From Balaenoptera acutorostrata (Eukaryota; Chordata; Mammalia; Artiodactyla; Balaenopteridae): a DNA stretch of 64,000 nt. Made by a program: the position numbers and the translations under genes. The notes under the pieces are model-generated. The model had not been told where the DNA came from, did not search any database, and worked only from the letters and a program-made list of their open reading frames with translations. The stretch lies in assembly GCF_949987535.1 (NCBI RefSeq), contig NC_080078.1:52416207-52480206 (forward strand). Reading direction: 5' to 3'. Positions 23,125 to 34,883 of the stretch are shown here, piece after piece (positions within the stretch are counted from its first letter, which is position 1; each line of letters starts with the position of its first letter).

Positions 23125-23136
23125 AAAAATCTTTGT

Positions 23137-23904
23137 CTAAAAATTTGCTACTTAAGTACAGAATAGGAAAACCTTCATTTAGAACACAGCAGGATACTGT
23201 TATGGGGTATGTAGGATGTACTAGCTCATTAATTTTGTCAAATGAAAACTCAACATTTCTGAAATTGACATTAGCATATACCTTTAGCTGAGTTTGAAAA
23301 TTTGAGACTTTTTGTGGACAAGAAGAGGAAGAATTAGCTGGGTGTGCTGTGTTGTCCCCCACAATGAATCAGTGTTTCTAGTTACTGACCCTTTTCTCCT
23401 TGTGGTGACAGTGAAGGAAAGAGTGACCTACTAAATTATTCTCAGCCATGACCCTTCTTGACAGAGGTTATATATAAGGTTTTCATGATTTGTTTTCCCA
23501 TAGAGTCAATAGTAATGTTAAAATCTCTACCCATATTCTTTTTCTTTACTAATTCCATTCCATTTACTGCCTTATTGGAAAAATAAGTTTACAAGTATAA
23601 ACTGCATAATTAGACACCCCCTCTTATCTAACTGTTCTACTGTTAGAAGACTTTTCACACTCTCCTCCAGTCTTTGAATTTTCAGAATTTGTCTTTATAG
23701 TCATTTATTTCACTCTTTAGTGTCTGCAGTGCCTTTTGCTTCTCCCAGTAGGCTCTGTCCTTCCAGAGTTGGAAGCATGATACAAAATCTCCAACTCCTT
23801 AGTGGAGGGAGGTGTATTGATGACAGAGCCCAGTTCTCTTTGTGATGTTAGTTTAATCTTTTTAGGAAAAGAGCAGGTTGGCAGTAGGTTGACATTTGTG
23901 ACTT
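23137..23904. other. Unique DNA, no gene recognised
   Basis: No gene or confident repeat. Confidence 0.5.
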
Positions 23905-23917
23905 AGATTTACTTCTT

Positions 23918-25610
23918 TTTTTTTTTTTTTTTTGACTTAATAGAAATTTATTTTCTCCCAGTTCCGGAAGCTAGAAGGTCAAGGTCAGAGTACAAGCATG
24001 GTTGGGTTCTGATGAGCACCCTCTTCCGAGCTTGCAGATTTCTTGCCTTCTCACTGTGTGCTTGTATTAACTTTCCTTGGTATGTGCTTATGGAGAGAGG
24101 TAGAGAGAGATTTCTTCTTCCTTTTTTTTTTTTTTTTTTAATTGGAGTAGAGTTGTTTTACAATGTTGTGTTAGTTTTCACTGTACAGGAAAGTGAATCA
24201 GCTATATGTATACATATATCCCCTCTTTTTTGGATTTCCTTCCCATTTAAGTCACCACAAAGCATTGAGTAGAATTCCCTGTGCTATACAGTCGGTTCTC
24301 ATTAGTTATCTCTTTTATACATAGTACTATATATATGTCAATCCCACTCTCCCAGTCCATCCCACCCCCTCTTCCCCCCTTGGTGTCCATACGTTTGTTC
24401 TCTATGTCTGTGACTCTATTTCTGCTTTGCAAATAAGTTAATCTATACCATTTTTCTAGATTCCACATGTATGTGTTAATACATGACACTTGGTTTTCTC
24501 TTTCTGACTTACTTCACTCTGTATGACAGTCTCTAGGTCCATCCACGTCTCTGCAAATGGCACGATTTCGTTCCTTTTTATGGCTGAGTAATATTCCATT
24601 GTATATATGTGCCACATCTTCTCTATCCATTCCTCTGTTGATGGACATTTAGGTTGCTTCCGTGTCCTGGCTATTGTAAATAGTGCTGCTGTGAACATTG
24701 GTGTGCATGTATCTTTTTGAATTATGGTTTTCTCCCAGTATATGCCCAGGAGTGGGATTGCTGGCATATGGTAGTTCTATTTTTAGTTTTTTAAGGAACC
24801 TCCATACTGTTCTCCATAGTGGCCGTATCAATTTACATTCCCACCAACAGTGTAAGAGTGTTCCCTTTTCTCCACACCCTCTCCAGCATTTATTGTTTGT
24901 AGATTTTTTGATGATGGCCATTCTGACTGGTGTTAGGTGATACCTCATTGTAGTTTTGATTTGCATTACTCTAATAATTAGTGATGTTGAGCATTTTTCA
25001 TGCATTTGTTGGCCATCTGTATGTCTTCTTCAGAGAAATGTCTATTTAGGTCTTCTGCCCATTTTTTGATTGGGTTGTTTGTTTTTCTGATATTGAGCTG
25101 CATGAGCTGCTTGTATATTTTGGAGATTAATCCCTTGTCAGTTGCTTCATTTGCAAATGTTTTCTCCTATTCTAAGGGTTGTCTTTTTGTCTTGTTTATG
25201 GTTTCCTTTGCTGTGCAAAAGCTTTTATGTTTCATTAGGTCCCATTTGTTTATTTTTGTTTTTATTTTCGTTACTCTAGGAGGTGGGTCATAAAAGATCT
25301 TGCTGCAATTTTTGTCAGAGTGTTCTGCCTATGTTTTCCTCTAAGAGTTTTATAGTGTCTGGCCTTACATTTAAGTCTTTAATCCATTTTGAGTTTATTT
25401 TCGTGTATGGTGTTAGGGAGTGTTCTAATTTAATTCTTTTACATGTAGCTGTCCAGTTTTCCCAGCACCACTTATTGAAGAGGCTGTCTTTTTTCCATTA
25501 TATATTCTTGCCTCCTTTGTCATGGATTAGGTGACCATAGGTGGGTGGGTTTATCTCTGGGTTTTCTATCCTGTTCCATTGATCTATATTTCTGTTTTTG
25601 TGCCAGTACC
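23918..25610 (-). mobile_element. L1 3' half with extra polyadenylated 3' segment
   Basis: Minus-strand L1, 5'-truncated inside ORF2 (right end), with the 3' UTR and its own poly(A) at 24122-24139. A further 188 bp (23934-24121) and a second poly(A) (T run 23916-23933) follow. AGATTTACTTCTT flanks the whole block at 23905-23917 and 25611-25623. The ORF2 C-terminal part (about 24456-25005) keeps the C-W-R-G-C...H-C-W-W-E-C zinc-like motif but is frameshifted near 24765. It is a fossil. Confidence 0.85.
23934..24121 (-). repeat. MLT1-like LTR fragment joined to the L1
   Basis: On the minus strand it resembles the 3' part of an MLT1 (ERVL-MaLR) LTR: a CTCATCAGAACCCAACCATGC block and AGCTTCCGGAACTGGGAG. 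A canonical AATAAA at 23947-23952 lies 13 nt before the poly(A). It was mobilised together with the L1 or by an earlier event at the same site. Confidence 0.6.
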
Positions 25611-25623
25611 AGATTTACTTCTT

Positions 25624-27098
25624 AGAAAGTAGATTGTGGAGATAGCAAAGGTGGTTAGACCATAATCTGTCATTTCGTCAGCCACAAAGATGTTTGAAGT
25701 AAATCTACCAAAAGAACCACAGTGACCTGCATCAATATAAATTAAAACTCTAGGTCTGGTATTACATATTCATTTCTTACTTACTGGTCATATTTATCAT
25801 TCTATCGAAACTAGTTCTACCTCAAGAATATTGGGAAGTAAAAGGTCTCTGGGTACATTTTTCTTGTCATCCCATAGGCACAAAGTTCAAATTAATGTTA
25901 AGTGACACGATAAACAGTTGTGAATTTCAAGATAAGTTTTTTTGATAGTGGTTGGATAACACACTCAAAGTGGAAAGAACAAAAATGACCTTTAACTCTA
26001 TGCTAAATGAGTTCTAATCCTTTGGTTGGAAACCAGGCTATGTTAGAAATGTAAATAACAGAAACAAAGTGAGTTTGGAACCCTCAGAGCACCCTGAATC
26101 TCAAAGTTAGAGAAGAAGGTAAAGATTCTTGTTCTAGCCTTTAGCTAATGCCATATAACCTCAGCTTTGAAATACTAGAGCAGTGGAGAAGAAAGTTCTA
26201 TTTTATTAGGATGTATTCTTAGAGATGTTGTCTCCTTATAAATTCTACCCTTGAATCTTTTTTAAAGATTTGCAGCGATTAAATCTACACTGTCTTTCAT
26301 TTGTCAGTTATTCACATATTTCATTATGGGTGTTACGTTAGTCTCTTTCCTAGCATCTCTTCTTCCCTCCACAGACGTCTCCATTTTAGCCCAGGTAGTC
26401 CCAAAGCATTCAACTATATTTCATGTTTGATCTCAGGAAGGCACTTTATCATTACATTTGTGCTCTACATTATAAATCTCTTTCTCAAAGTGTGATATCC
26501 AGGACTGAACAGAAGACCCATGCAAATCTTCCCAGGACAGAATTGAATGGGACTATCACTGCAGCAGCACAGGACACACATTCCTATTAATAGAGCCACA
26601 GCATACTATGAATTTATTGCATGTTCTAATTAAAACTCCCTTCTCTCCTACAGTTGCGAGGTGCCCCCACACTGTTCTTACACAGTTCATTTTAGGGACA
26701 TAAGTGCAATAAAAGATAAGCAAGCACAACGTCAAACAAACATAAACACAAAAGAGATACCATTTTCACCTATCAAATGGACAGCAATGAAGAAAATTGT
26801 TGGGTAACCATACAGTGCTGTGGGCATTCTTTTCTCTGTGGACCTGTGAACGGGTAGGTGAAGTTTTTAGAGGGCCACATTGTAATATGTATCACAATTT
26901 AAAACATACACACCTTTCCTTTAAGAACAATATTTTTTAAAATATATTTTTTCTAAAAGGGGCCAAGATGTATATAAGGGATGTCTTTGCTGCTTGTCCA
27001 GTTTTTATTCCGTGGATCATCTGTATAATCACTCTCGCAGATACGCTTTCTTTTTTTTTTTCCTCCCTCCTTTGTATTTACAAGGCAAAACAAGCTCT
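25624..27098. other. Unique DNA, no gene recognised
   Basis: No gene or confident repeat family. T-rich tract at about 27051-27061. Confidence 0.5.
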
Positions 27099-27106
27099 CC
27101 CTAGTT

Positions 27107-27287
27107 TAGTGGTTCTCAGACTTTCCAGTGTATCAGAATCACCTGGAGGGCAGGTAAGACCAAATTGGTGGGCCCTACCCCAGGTATTGCAAGATAAGTA
27201 ATTCTGGGGTGGAACCCAATAATTTGCATTTTAGTAAGTTATCCGGTTGATGGTGGTGGTCTGGGTAACACACATTGAGGACCCCTG
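27107..27287. mobile_element. MER5-group hAT transposon
   Basis: TAGTGGTTCTCAGACTTTCC at the left, then AGAATCACCTGGAGG and CCCAATAATTTGCATTTTAG. Flanks CCCTAGTT (27099-27106) and CCCTGGAT (27288-27295) are an aged 8-bp duplication (6 of 8 match). Confidence 0.72.
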
Positions 27288-27381
27288 CCCTGGATGAACC
27301 CAGCTCTTCATGAGTGTTACTTGAGAGAATCACAGCTGGCAGGTTGGTGTCACTTACAAATTCATGAGCCCCAACTTCTTT

Positions 27382-27978
27382 TTTTTTTAATTGAACTATA
27401 GTTGATTTACAATGTAGTGTTAGTTTCAGATGAACAGCAAAGTAATATATATTCTTTTTCAGGTTCTTTTCCATTATAGGTTATTACAAGATATTGAATA
27501 TAGTTGCCTGTGCTATACAGTAGGTCCTTGGTGTTTATCTACTTTATACATAGTAGTGTGTATCTGTTAATCCCAAACTCCTAATTTACCCCTCCCTCCC
27601 CCTTTTCCCCTTTGGTAGCCATGAGTTTGTTTTCTATGTCTGTGAGTCTATTTCTGTTTCATAAATAAGTTTATTTGTATCACCTTTTTAGATTCCACAT
27701 ATAAGTGATATCATATGATTTTTGTCTTCCTCTGTCTGACTGACTTCTCTTAGTATGATAATCTCTAGGTCCATCCATGTTGCTGCAAATAGCATTATTT
27801 CATTCTTTTTTATGGCTGAGTAATATTCCATTGTATATCTATACCACATCTTCTTTATCCATTCATCTGTCAGTGGACATTTAGGTTGCTTCCATGTCTT
27901 GGCTATTGTAAACAGTGCTGCTATGAACATTGGGGTGCATGTATCTTTTAGAGTTTTCTCTGGATATATGCCAAGTAA
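27382..27978 (-). mobile_element. L1 3' end, 5'-truncated, antisense
   Basis: Poly(T) and 3' UTR at the left (TTTTAATTGAACTATAGTTG), ORF2 C-terminus to the right. A minus open frame 27688-28002 still holds about 90 residues of the ORF2 C-terminus, with [18 protein letters not shown]. No clear target duplication found. Confidence 0.83.
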
Positions 27979-28719
27979 AACACTACCAGGCAATTCTAGC
28001 AAGCTTCCTTTTCCATTGTCTACAAAGAATTTGACATCTAGCTTTTCCCCTTCAAACTTATCTCTTCATCTCACAGGCACATGAGTGCAAACCCTGTAGG
28101 CTGATAACTTGCCTCATGCTTTCTTGAGAGGAGAGAAAACACCGTAGGGAAGATTGCTGACATCTTTTCACACATCTACAAACCAGCTGGTGTCTGAGTT
28201 CTGTTTCTTCTTCATCTTTCTTGTTCCCTGAAGGGAGTAAAAGACAAACTGTACTTTGAATCCCATACTTTCTAACCTTCTCCAGATTCATTTGTTTGCT
28301 TGGTTATTCCCTCTCACTTTATTGGATTATTCCCATTATTACGCAAAAGTCTACTGGGATTGTCTGTTAAAATTATACTCCTAGCAACAACCATGAACTG
28401 TTTTGACCCTACAACTCCTACAGTTACTCTACTTTTTTCTGCAGACTTTTAAAGTGAAAATTCTCTAAAGAATTGTATGGATATACCTCCTCCTACTTTC
28501 CAGTAACTGGTTAGCACATTCCAATCTTGTTTTGCCCCCCAAATGCCTCTGAAATGTATTTCCCTGTCCTCCCCTGCCCATTCAGTTTTTAATCCTCTTC
28601 TTGTAACATTTGACCCAGTAGTTATTCTCCCCACTGACCCCTGTGCCGGAACAACCTTCTGTCAGTGATCTCTACAGGTTGTGTTCTTCTCTTCTCTCAA
28701 CCTTCTTTTCCTATGTAGT
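27979..28719. other. Unique DNA, no gene recognised
   Basis: No gene or confident repeat. Confidence 0.45.
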
Positions 28720-28900
28720 CTTACTGAAACAGTGCAGGACCCTGTGGAGCCCTCCTGGGTACAAATCCTTTCCATGTCCCATTTCTTGTTTGTAAGAAAT
28801 AGGCTTCATTCAGCCTCCTAGATCTTCCCTGAGTTCCAAAGGGCAGATTCAAAGAGTTGCTAATCAGGGAAGGGAGGGGATGCAGAAACAAAAGGAGGAG

Positions 28901-29268
28901 CATGTGGAATCTGAAAAATGATACAAATGAACTTATTTACAAAACAGAAATAGACTCACAGACATAGGAAACAAACTTATAGTTACCAAATAGGTTGGGG
29001 GGGATAAGTTAGGAATTTGGGATTAACACATATACATTACTGTATACAAAATAGGTAAACAACAAGGACCTATTCTATAGCACAGGGAACTATACTCTAT
29101 ATCTTGTATTAAACTATAATAAAAGAAAATAATCTGAAAAAGAATTTATATATATGGTGTATGTATAACTGAATCACTTTGCTGTACACCTGCAACTAAC
29201 ACAACATTGTAAATTAACTATAACTCAATAAATATAAATTAATTAAAAAAACAAAAAAATAAATAATT
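28901..29268 (+). mobile_element. L1 3' end inside the LTR
   Basis: Sense L1 tail from ATGTGGAATCTGAAAAATG to an A-rich end after ACTCAATAAATAT. Possible short duplication GAGCA on both sides. The LTR sequence resumes directly after it. Confidence 0.85.
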
Positions 29269-29572
29269 GAGCAGCCCTGGGGCAGGGTCCTGGTTCCCTT
29301 TCAAGGAATATACAGAACAAAATACCTGTGAGTTCTTCTGTAGGAACTAAGGCTCCCACCCTGGTAGAGGATGGTAACTTCAGGCTGAGAAGAATTTCTG
29401 GAGCCCCACCCTGTTACCTCACCACCAACCAATCAGAAGAAGGTCTGCATACAGTGGAAGATAACGAAGACTCTGACCCCCTCCCCAAATGATTTTCCCT
29501 TTAAAAACTTTCATGGTAGAGCAGAATCTTTGGAGTTGGTTTCGGTCTTCTCCCCAGGTTGCCAGCCTCCTG

Positions 29573-29578
29573 AATAAA
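29573..29578 (+). terminator. AATAAA polyadenylation signal of the LTR
   Basis: A canonical hexamer near the 3' part of the solo LTR, in the place expected for the R region signal. Confidence 0.6.
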
Positions 29579-29660
29579 GCATCCTTTCCATTCCTGCTAG
29601 CACTTGTCTCTGGAGTATTGGCTTTCTAGTGGCGAGCAGCTGAACCTGAGTTCAGCAACA

Positions 29661-29999
29661 TTATTCATCTCTCCTTGGATGATATCCAACCATCCATAAA
29701 TTGATGAAGCTTTTATTTTATATGTAGCACAGACCTTTATGCTGAAATCTGGACTGTCACATTCACACTTACCTAATTGGAATCTCCACTTTGTTGTCTA
29801 ATAAGCAGCTCAAAACTGACATATTCAAAGTAGAACTCTAGGTTTTTTTCCCCAGCCCAATTCCTCTCCCATCTTTCCCCTATTTGAGAAAAAGGTAATC
29901 CCAGTTGCTCACGTTCAGCAGGAGTCCTTTGACAATTCCCCGTCTTGTCAGCCATAGCTAGTCCATCACCAGATTTTGACTTTACTCCACAGCAAGTCT
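29661..29999. other. Unclassified DNA
   Basis: No confident gene; the right part may already belong to the following L2 fragment. Confidence 0.4.
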
Positions 30000-30600
30000 C
30001 CTTGCTTGCCTCTCTCCAATCCATTTCCCCATAGCAGTTAGAGGGATCTTTTAAAAATGCAAATCAGATCATGTCACTCCCTCACTTACCACTTTTTGGT
30101 AGTTTCCTACTACATTTGGAATAAAATTTAAAGTTTTCATCTAGCATCCTACAAGATTCACTCATCTCCTACCCTGCAGCCAGGTCCTGGTCTATGTTCT
30201 CCGTACATTCATTGTTCTACAGTTTCCTAAAAACAAGATCGCTCACTGGCACCTTTACATTAGCTGTCCCCTCTGCTTAGATGTTCCCTAAACCTTTGCA
30301 ACCTGCCTCCTTGTCATCCTTTAGGTCCCAGCCGATGGCTTATGTCCTCAGAGAGACCTTCCTGCCCATCTGATGTTAGTCACTTCCTTCTCTTTTCCTT
30401 CTCCTCCTTCTCCCTCATAATACAAATTAAAATTTGGAAGGGTATGTTCATTTTTGTTTTCTTGCTTATAATCTCCTCTAGTAGTTCATGAACTCTGAGG
30501 CTAGAGATCTTAGCTGTTTTGTTAACATCTAAATCCCCAGAATCTAGCTCATTGTATGGTACACGGGTGCTCAATAAGTATTTGTTGGGAGACTGAATAA
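30000..30600 (+). mobile_element. L2 LINE 3' region
   Basis: Sense L2: AAATCAGATCATGTCACTCCC near 30061, TCAGAGAGACCTTCCTG near 30349, and CTCAATAAGTATTTGTTGG near 30571 are the standard order of L2 3' motifs. Frames are broken. Confidence 0.78.
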
Positions 30601-31890
30601 TGTTTATTGGAGCATTGCTTTTAACAGCAAAAAAGCTGGCCACACAGTAAAGTTCCATCAATTTACGATTAAGTTATAGGACAATCCAGTCTCTTTGTAA
30701 AGAGAGAAGTAAATTTATATATGCTGATATGGGCAACATATTTAAGAAATAGTAAGTGGAAAAAGCCCATTGCTAAATATGATATAGACTAATACCAAAT
30801 TTTCTTAAATGCATCTTCATATTTATATCTGTGTCTCTCTGTCTTTCTGTCTTCCTATGTCAATTTCCAGGATTTCTACAGAGATTTCTTCTGGGGAATG
30901 GCAATATCTCATCCCTTTCTTATCCCATCCCTTTCTGAACTATTGGATTTTTAAGTTTTTATAATTTGCAAATATTCCTTTTATAACATCTTATTTGAAA
31001 ACAAAGACATTTTGAAGTGGATTACAAAATAGTGAGTACACTATATTCATTGCCTACAAATATTTATTCATCATTTATGTACCAGGCACTGCTAGAGGCT
31101 TCATATACAGAAGGATCCATCTTTTCCTCATAATTGGGTAACTAAAAAAAAAAAAAAAAAAAGTAAATATTATGAGGGTTTTTCTCCTAGGGTGGTGGAA
31201 TTATCGTTGGATTTCATTGTGCCTTCTTATTTCTAAACTTTTGATGGTAAACATGATCAAAGTTTTAATTATTTTAAAAGACACTTAAATACTTCTATGG
31301 CAAAAATACTCATTAATCATTGTAAAACAGTTTACTTTGCCAGGTGCACACTTTTCACTTTGATGGAAAAATCATTAATTGTGTACATACCTTTGGTATA
31401 GAGGCAGTTATACAAATGTGTAGTACTTATAACTCAGAAAGTTTATAAATATGCGACAATTCCCTGCAGGAAACATGAAACTCAATCTTGCTTTTCTTTG
31501 CTTAGGGACTGCCTTCTTTAACATGGCCTTAGTGACATGTTCATCCCGGAAAATGAGTGCCCGAGGAGATTCAGGGTCTCCAGATAATTAGTTAATATTT
31601 GTAACACACCTCTGAGGGTACTTATGGAAACCATTTTGAATCCAGAAGGGCAAAGCTCTCGAGGTGATAGAAGCTGAATTTTTAGTGGAGTGTGTCCATT
31701 GGGCATCTGGGGGACGGAGGGAATGTCATAGTCTCATGGGGAAAGAAGGTAAAAATGTGCAGTAGGAAAGGGAAGACCCGGAAGAGTGGGAGTGAGAGGA
31801 AAAGCCATCCAGGGAATCTCATTTACTGAAGTTGTGATTCTTCTTTTATTGAGAGTGCGAAACTTGGAAGAGAAAAGAAAGACATCTGTC
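30601..31890. other. Mostly unique DNA
   Basis: A short antisense L2-like 3' tail lies near 31055-31110 (AAATATTTATTCATCATTTATGTACCAGGCACTG). A run of A occupies about 31144-31162. No gene found. Confidence 0.45.
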
Positions 31891-31906
31891 AGATTTGGGA
31901 GCTGTT

Positions 31907-32175
31907 CAACTAGAGAAAGAAGAACAAACAAAACCGAAAGTTAGTAGAAGGAAAGAAATCATAAGGATCAGAGCAGAAATAAATGAAATAGAGACTAAGA
32001 AAACAGTAGAAAAGATCAATGAAACTAAAAGCTGGTTCTTTGAAAAGAGAGACAAAATTAATAAAGCTTTAGCGAGCAAGACTCATCCAGAAAAAAAGGG
32101 AGAGGGCCCAAATCAATACAATTAGAAATGAAAAAGAAGTTACAATGGACACCACAGAAATACAAAGGACCATAG
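31907..32175 (+). mobile_element. Internal L1 ORF2 fragment with no tail
   Basis: Sense fragment from the middle of L1 ORF2, between endonuclease and reverse transcriptase. The open frame 31895-32125 contains [15 protein letters not shown] and [14 protein letters not shown], then shifts frame. It corresponds to the region near the N-terminus of the 404-codon frame in the full-length L1. It lacks both L1 ends and a poly(A), yet a perfect 16-bp repeat AGATTTGGGAGCTGTT flanks it at 31891-31906 and 32176-32191. Confidence 0.85.
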
Positions 32176-32191
32176 AGATTTGGGAGCTGTT

Positions 32192-34564
32192 GCTTTAAGG
32201 AAAGACGAAGTGCTGACTTTCAGCAAATATCTTTATGACCAACTTTCCAAAGATGGGGAAGCACATTGTGTCCACGTTTCTTCTCCAGTTCCTTGCTCTT
32301 CTCTTTGCCAATGAACATTTTGTGCACTTGACCTTAACCACACTCTCCCAAGGTCACAGTTTGGATCCTGTCCTGATGAGAAACACCACCACCTTCAGCA
32401 TCCCGGTTGTCTACATCCTGCGCTCTGACCAAACCTTCTATCCTCATTCACCTGCTATGTCTCCTTCATCAGGATCACCTGTCTGTGCATCCACAGTTTT
32501 CTTATTATGTATCCATATCCTATTTGTCTTCATTACTTATGCAGAGATTCAGTGATTTACATCCACATCCTTGCTACCTCCATCAACTCTTGTGCCTCTT
32601 TCTCCCTCTGAAACTGGTCTCAGAATTCTAGAACACTCTGAGTCAGCTCTCTTACCACCTTCATGGAGTAACCTGTAGGTAATACTAGGTAACCTATTGG
32701 TGTAGATAGCCTGACACACACGTTATTTTGTACCAGCACACGTGGATGTTCTGTTAAAATCTTATCTTTTAAAAACATTTATGTGTTTACTCATTTGTTT
32801 TGTGCTTTTGCTACCAAGGAGTAATATTCACAAGGTTAAGAATATATTCCATATCCCCAGGAAGGCAGCCCCATGTCTACTGCAGAATTAATACTGAATC
32901 ATTGAATAAATGAATGAAATTAGCCCCAGTGAAAGCATGGAGAACTAGAGGGAGTAACTCTAGCTACTGTGATATGATTTCTTAAACTCTTCTGTCTGGG
33001 TAGGACAAAACGACATCCTTATTGTGCTGAGAAATTGATGAGGCACTATCACAGTTATTTAAAAAGTGTTCCCCCCTGAGTTTTCAAGGCGCTCTGGTGA
33101 TGCAGTAGAGCAAGCTTGATTTAGTCCCTTTTCTCTAAGCAAGCATCATCTCAGTTACCTGCCTGTTAGCTTTCTGCCAGCATTATTGATTGATTGAGTC
33201 ATACCCTGCTTGATTCCTAGAAGGATTTCAGGTGCCAACTTCCACTTGATCCGAGGTTAATGATGTCTTCTGTAACCTAGAATCTCTCACCTAGTCTTGC
33301 TTTCTGAAAACACTGCATTGCTGGGATTACTAATAGAACATGTAGTAAAATATAAATGAGTTGTTAGTCATCTCTGAAATGGTAATATGTTCTCCATCCT
33401 TCTATTCAAATATGTTTCTTTGGGCTTGTTTCTTTGAGATCTGTTATTAGGTATTCTCAAAAGAATTGCCTCCACTTATGTTTCTTGAAAATTAAATTTG
33501 AGACGTTTTCAAAGACGTGTCTGCCATAAATTACCATCCCACTTAAAAGATGCCTGGCAATTTTTGGAAACATCTTCAGGTGATGCACTGTTTATGGGCT
33601 CAGGAGTATAATTCCTACAAACAGCACTGCTGAAAAGCACTTGATCCATGGCTCTGCTGTAGAACTGTTGTGACTTCTTGACACAAGATGTTGTCTCAAT
33701 CCAGGGGCCAGGACCAGGGATTTTGTTCGCCATGATTACCAAGCTGCTTCTCCCCTTATAGACATGGTGTCTTGGATTCTGTGACTTTCTTGTTACTTGG
33801 AATGGATCCTTCAAATACTCAACACATCCTCATTTATTTTCCCTGCTAATGTAAAGCTGTCAGAAATATTTTCTTTTCATAAATCATTTACTCATTTATT
33901 TATCCATCTAATAAATAAGTATAATATATACCGTATACAATGGGGGGATCCAAAATGGTCATCAAGCCCAGTCCTGTCCCTCAAGGTGCTTCTAGTCTAG
34001 CAAGGGATATGGGCCAATGAATAAATGCAATAGTATGATAGAGGTTCTGAGGTAGAAAAGACTCCTCCCTCCAGAATGTTCCTGACTTTCTTCACTGTGA
34101 GGGGTATGCAGGCTGAAGAAGCTTCATAAAGAGGGTTTCACTTGGATCAAGTCCTTCAAGACAAAGCCTTCCAAAGACCGACCTGGGAGGGGGCCAAACC
34201 CAGTGGAGCCAGCAGCTTAAGCAAAGCCATGGAGTCAAGAGGGAGGGGTCCCCAGGAAAATTGCTTTTATGAGGCCCATGGCTCACCCCCCAAATGCCTT
34301 TTTAAAGGAGTTTGCTTTATCACCAGCCCACAGGCTTTAGATAGAAAGCCAGTTTCTGCAAAGTGATTGTAAGTCTTTTTGGTTTAGGCCCCAGTGTCTT
34401 ATTTGACGTTGTACTTTTTAAAATACTTTTTAAAAAAGGATCGGTGGGTTGTGTGCGCCTGTTCAGCCCATCTCCTGAATGCCTTGCTGCTCTCAGTGGT
34501 TCAGGTCGACATGCAAGCAGGGAATTTGTGGTATCTGTCTAGGGCTTGGTGAGGTCTGGCCTAA
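32192..34564. other. Unique DNA, no gene recognised
   Basis: No gene recognised. Open frames at 32235-32555 (plus) and 33509-33814 (minus) show no known domain. Confidence 0.45.
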
Positions 34565-34577
34565 CAGTTAAGATTTT

Positions 34578-34870
34578 TTTTTTTTAATTAATTAATTAAT
34601 TTATTTTTGGCTGTGTTGGGTCTCCGTTTCTGTGCGAGGGCTTTCTCTAGTTGTGGCGAGCGGGGGCCACTCTTCATCTTGGTGCATGGGCCTCTCACTG
34701 CCGCGGCCTCTCTTGTTACGGAGCACAGGCTCCAGACGTGCAGGCTCAGTAGTTGTGGCTCACGGGCCCAGTTACTCCGCGGCATGTGGGATCTTCCCAG
34801 ACCAGGGCCCGAACCCGTGTCCCCTGCATTGGCAGGCAGATTCTCAACCACTGCGCCACCAGGGAAGCCC
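34578..34870 (-). mobile_element. CHR-type tRNA-derived SINE, full length
   Basis: Minus-strand CHR SINE with the A/T-rich tail at the left. Flanks CAGTTAAGATTTT (34565-34577) and CAGTTAAGGTTTT (34871-34883) form a 13-bp target duplication with one mismatch. Confidence 0.92.
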
Positions 34871-34883
34871 CAGTTAAGGTTTT

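Larger units (their letters stand above)
28725..29660 (+). mobile_element. Class-I ERV solo LTR split by an L1 tail
   Basis: The outer sequence has LTR structure: TG at 28725, CA at 29659-29660, a CCAATCA box at 29429-29435, an AT-rich TTTAAAAAC near 29500 as possible TATA, and AATAAA at 29573-29578 followed by a CT-rich U5-like end. Flanks TTAC and TTAT are a 4-bp duplication with one mismatch. The L1 tail 28901-29268 interrupts it, leaving about 570 bp of LTR. No gag, pol or env lies nearby, so it is a solo LTR. The class-I assignment is by recall. Confidence 0.7.
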
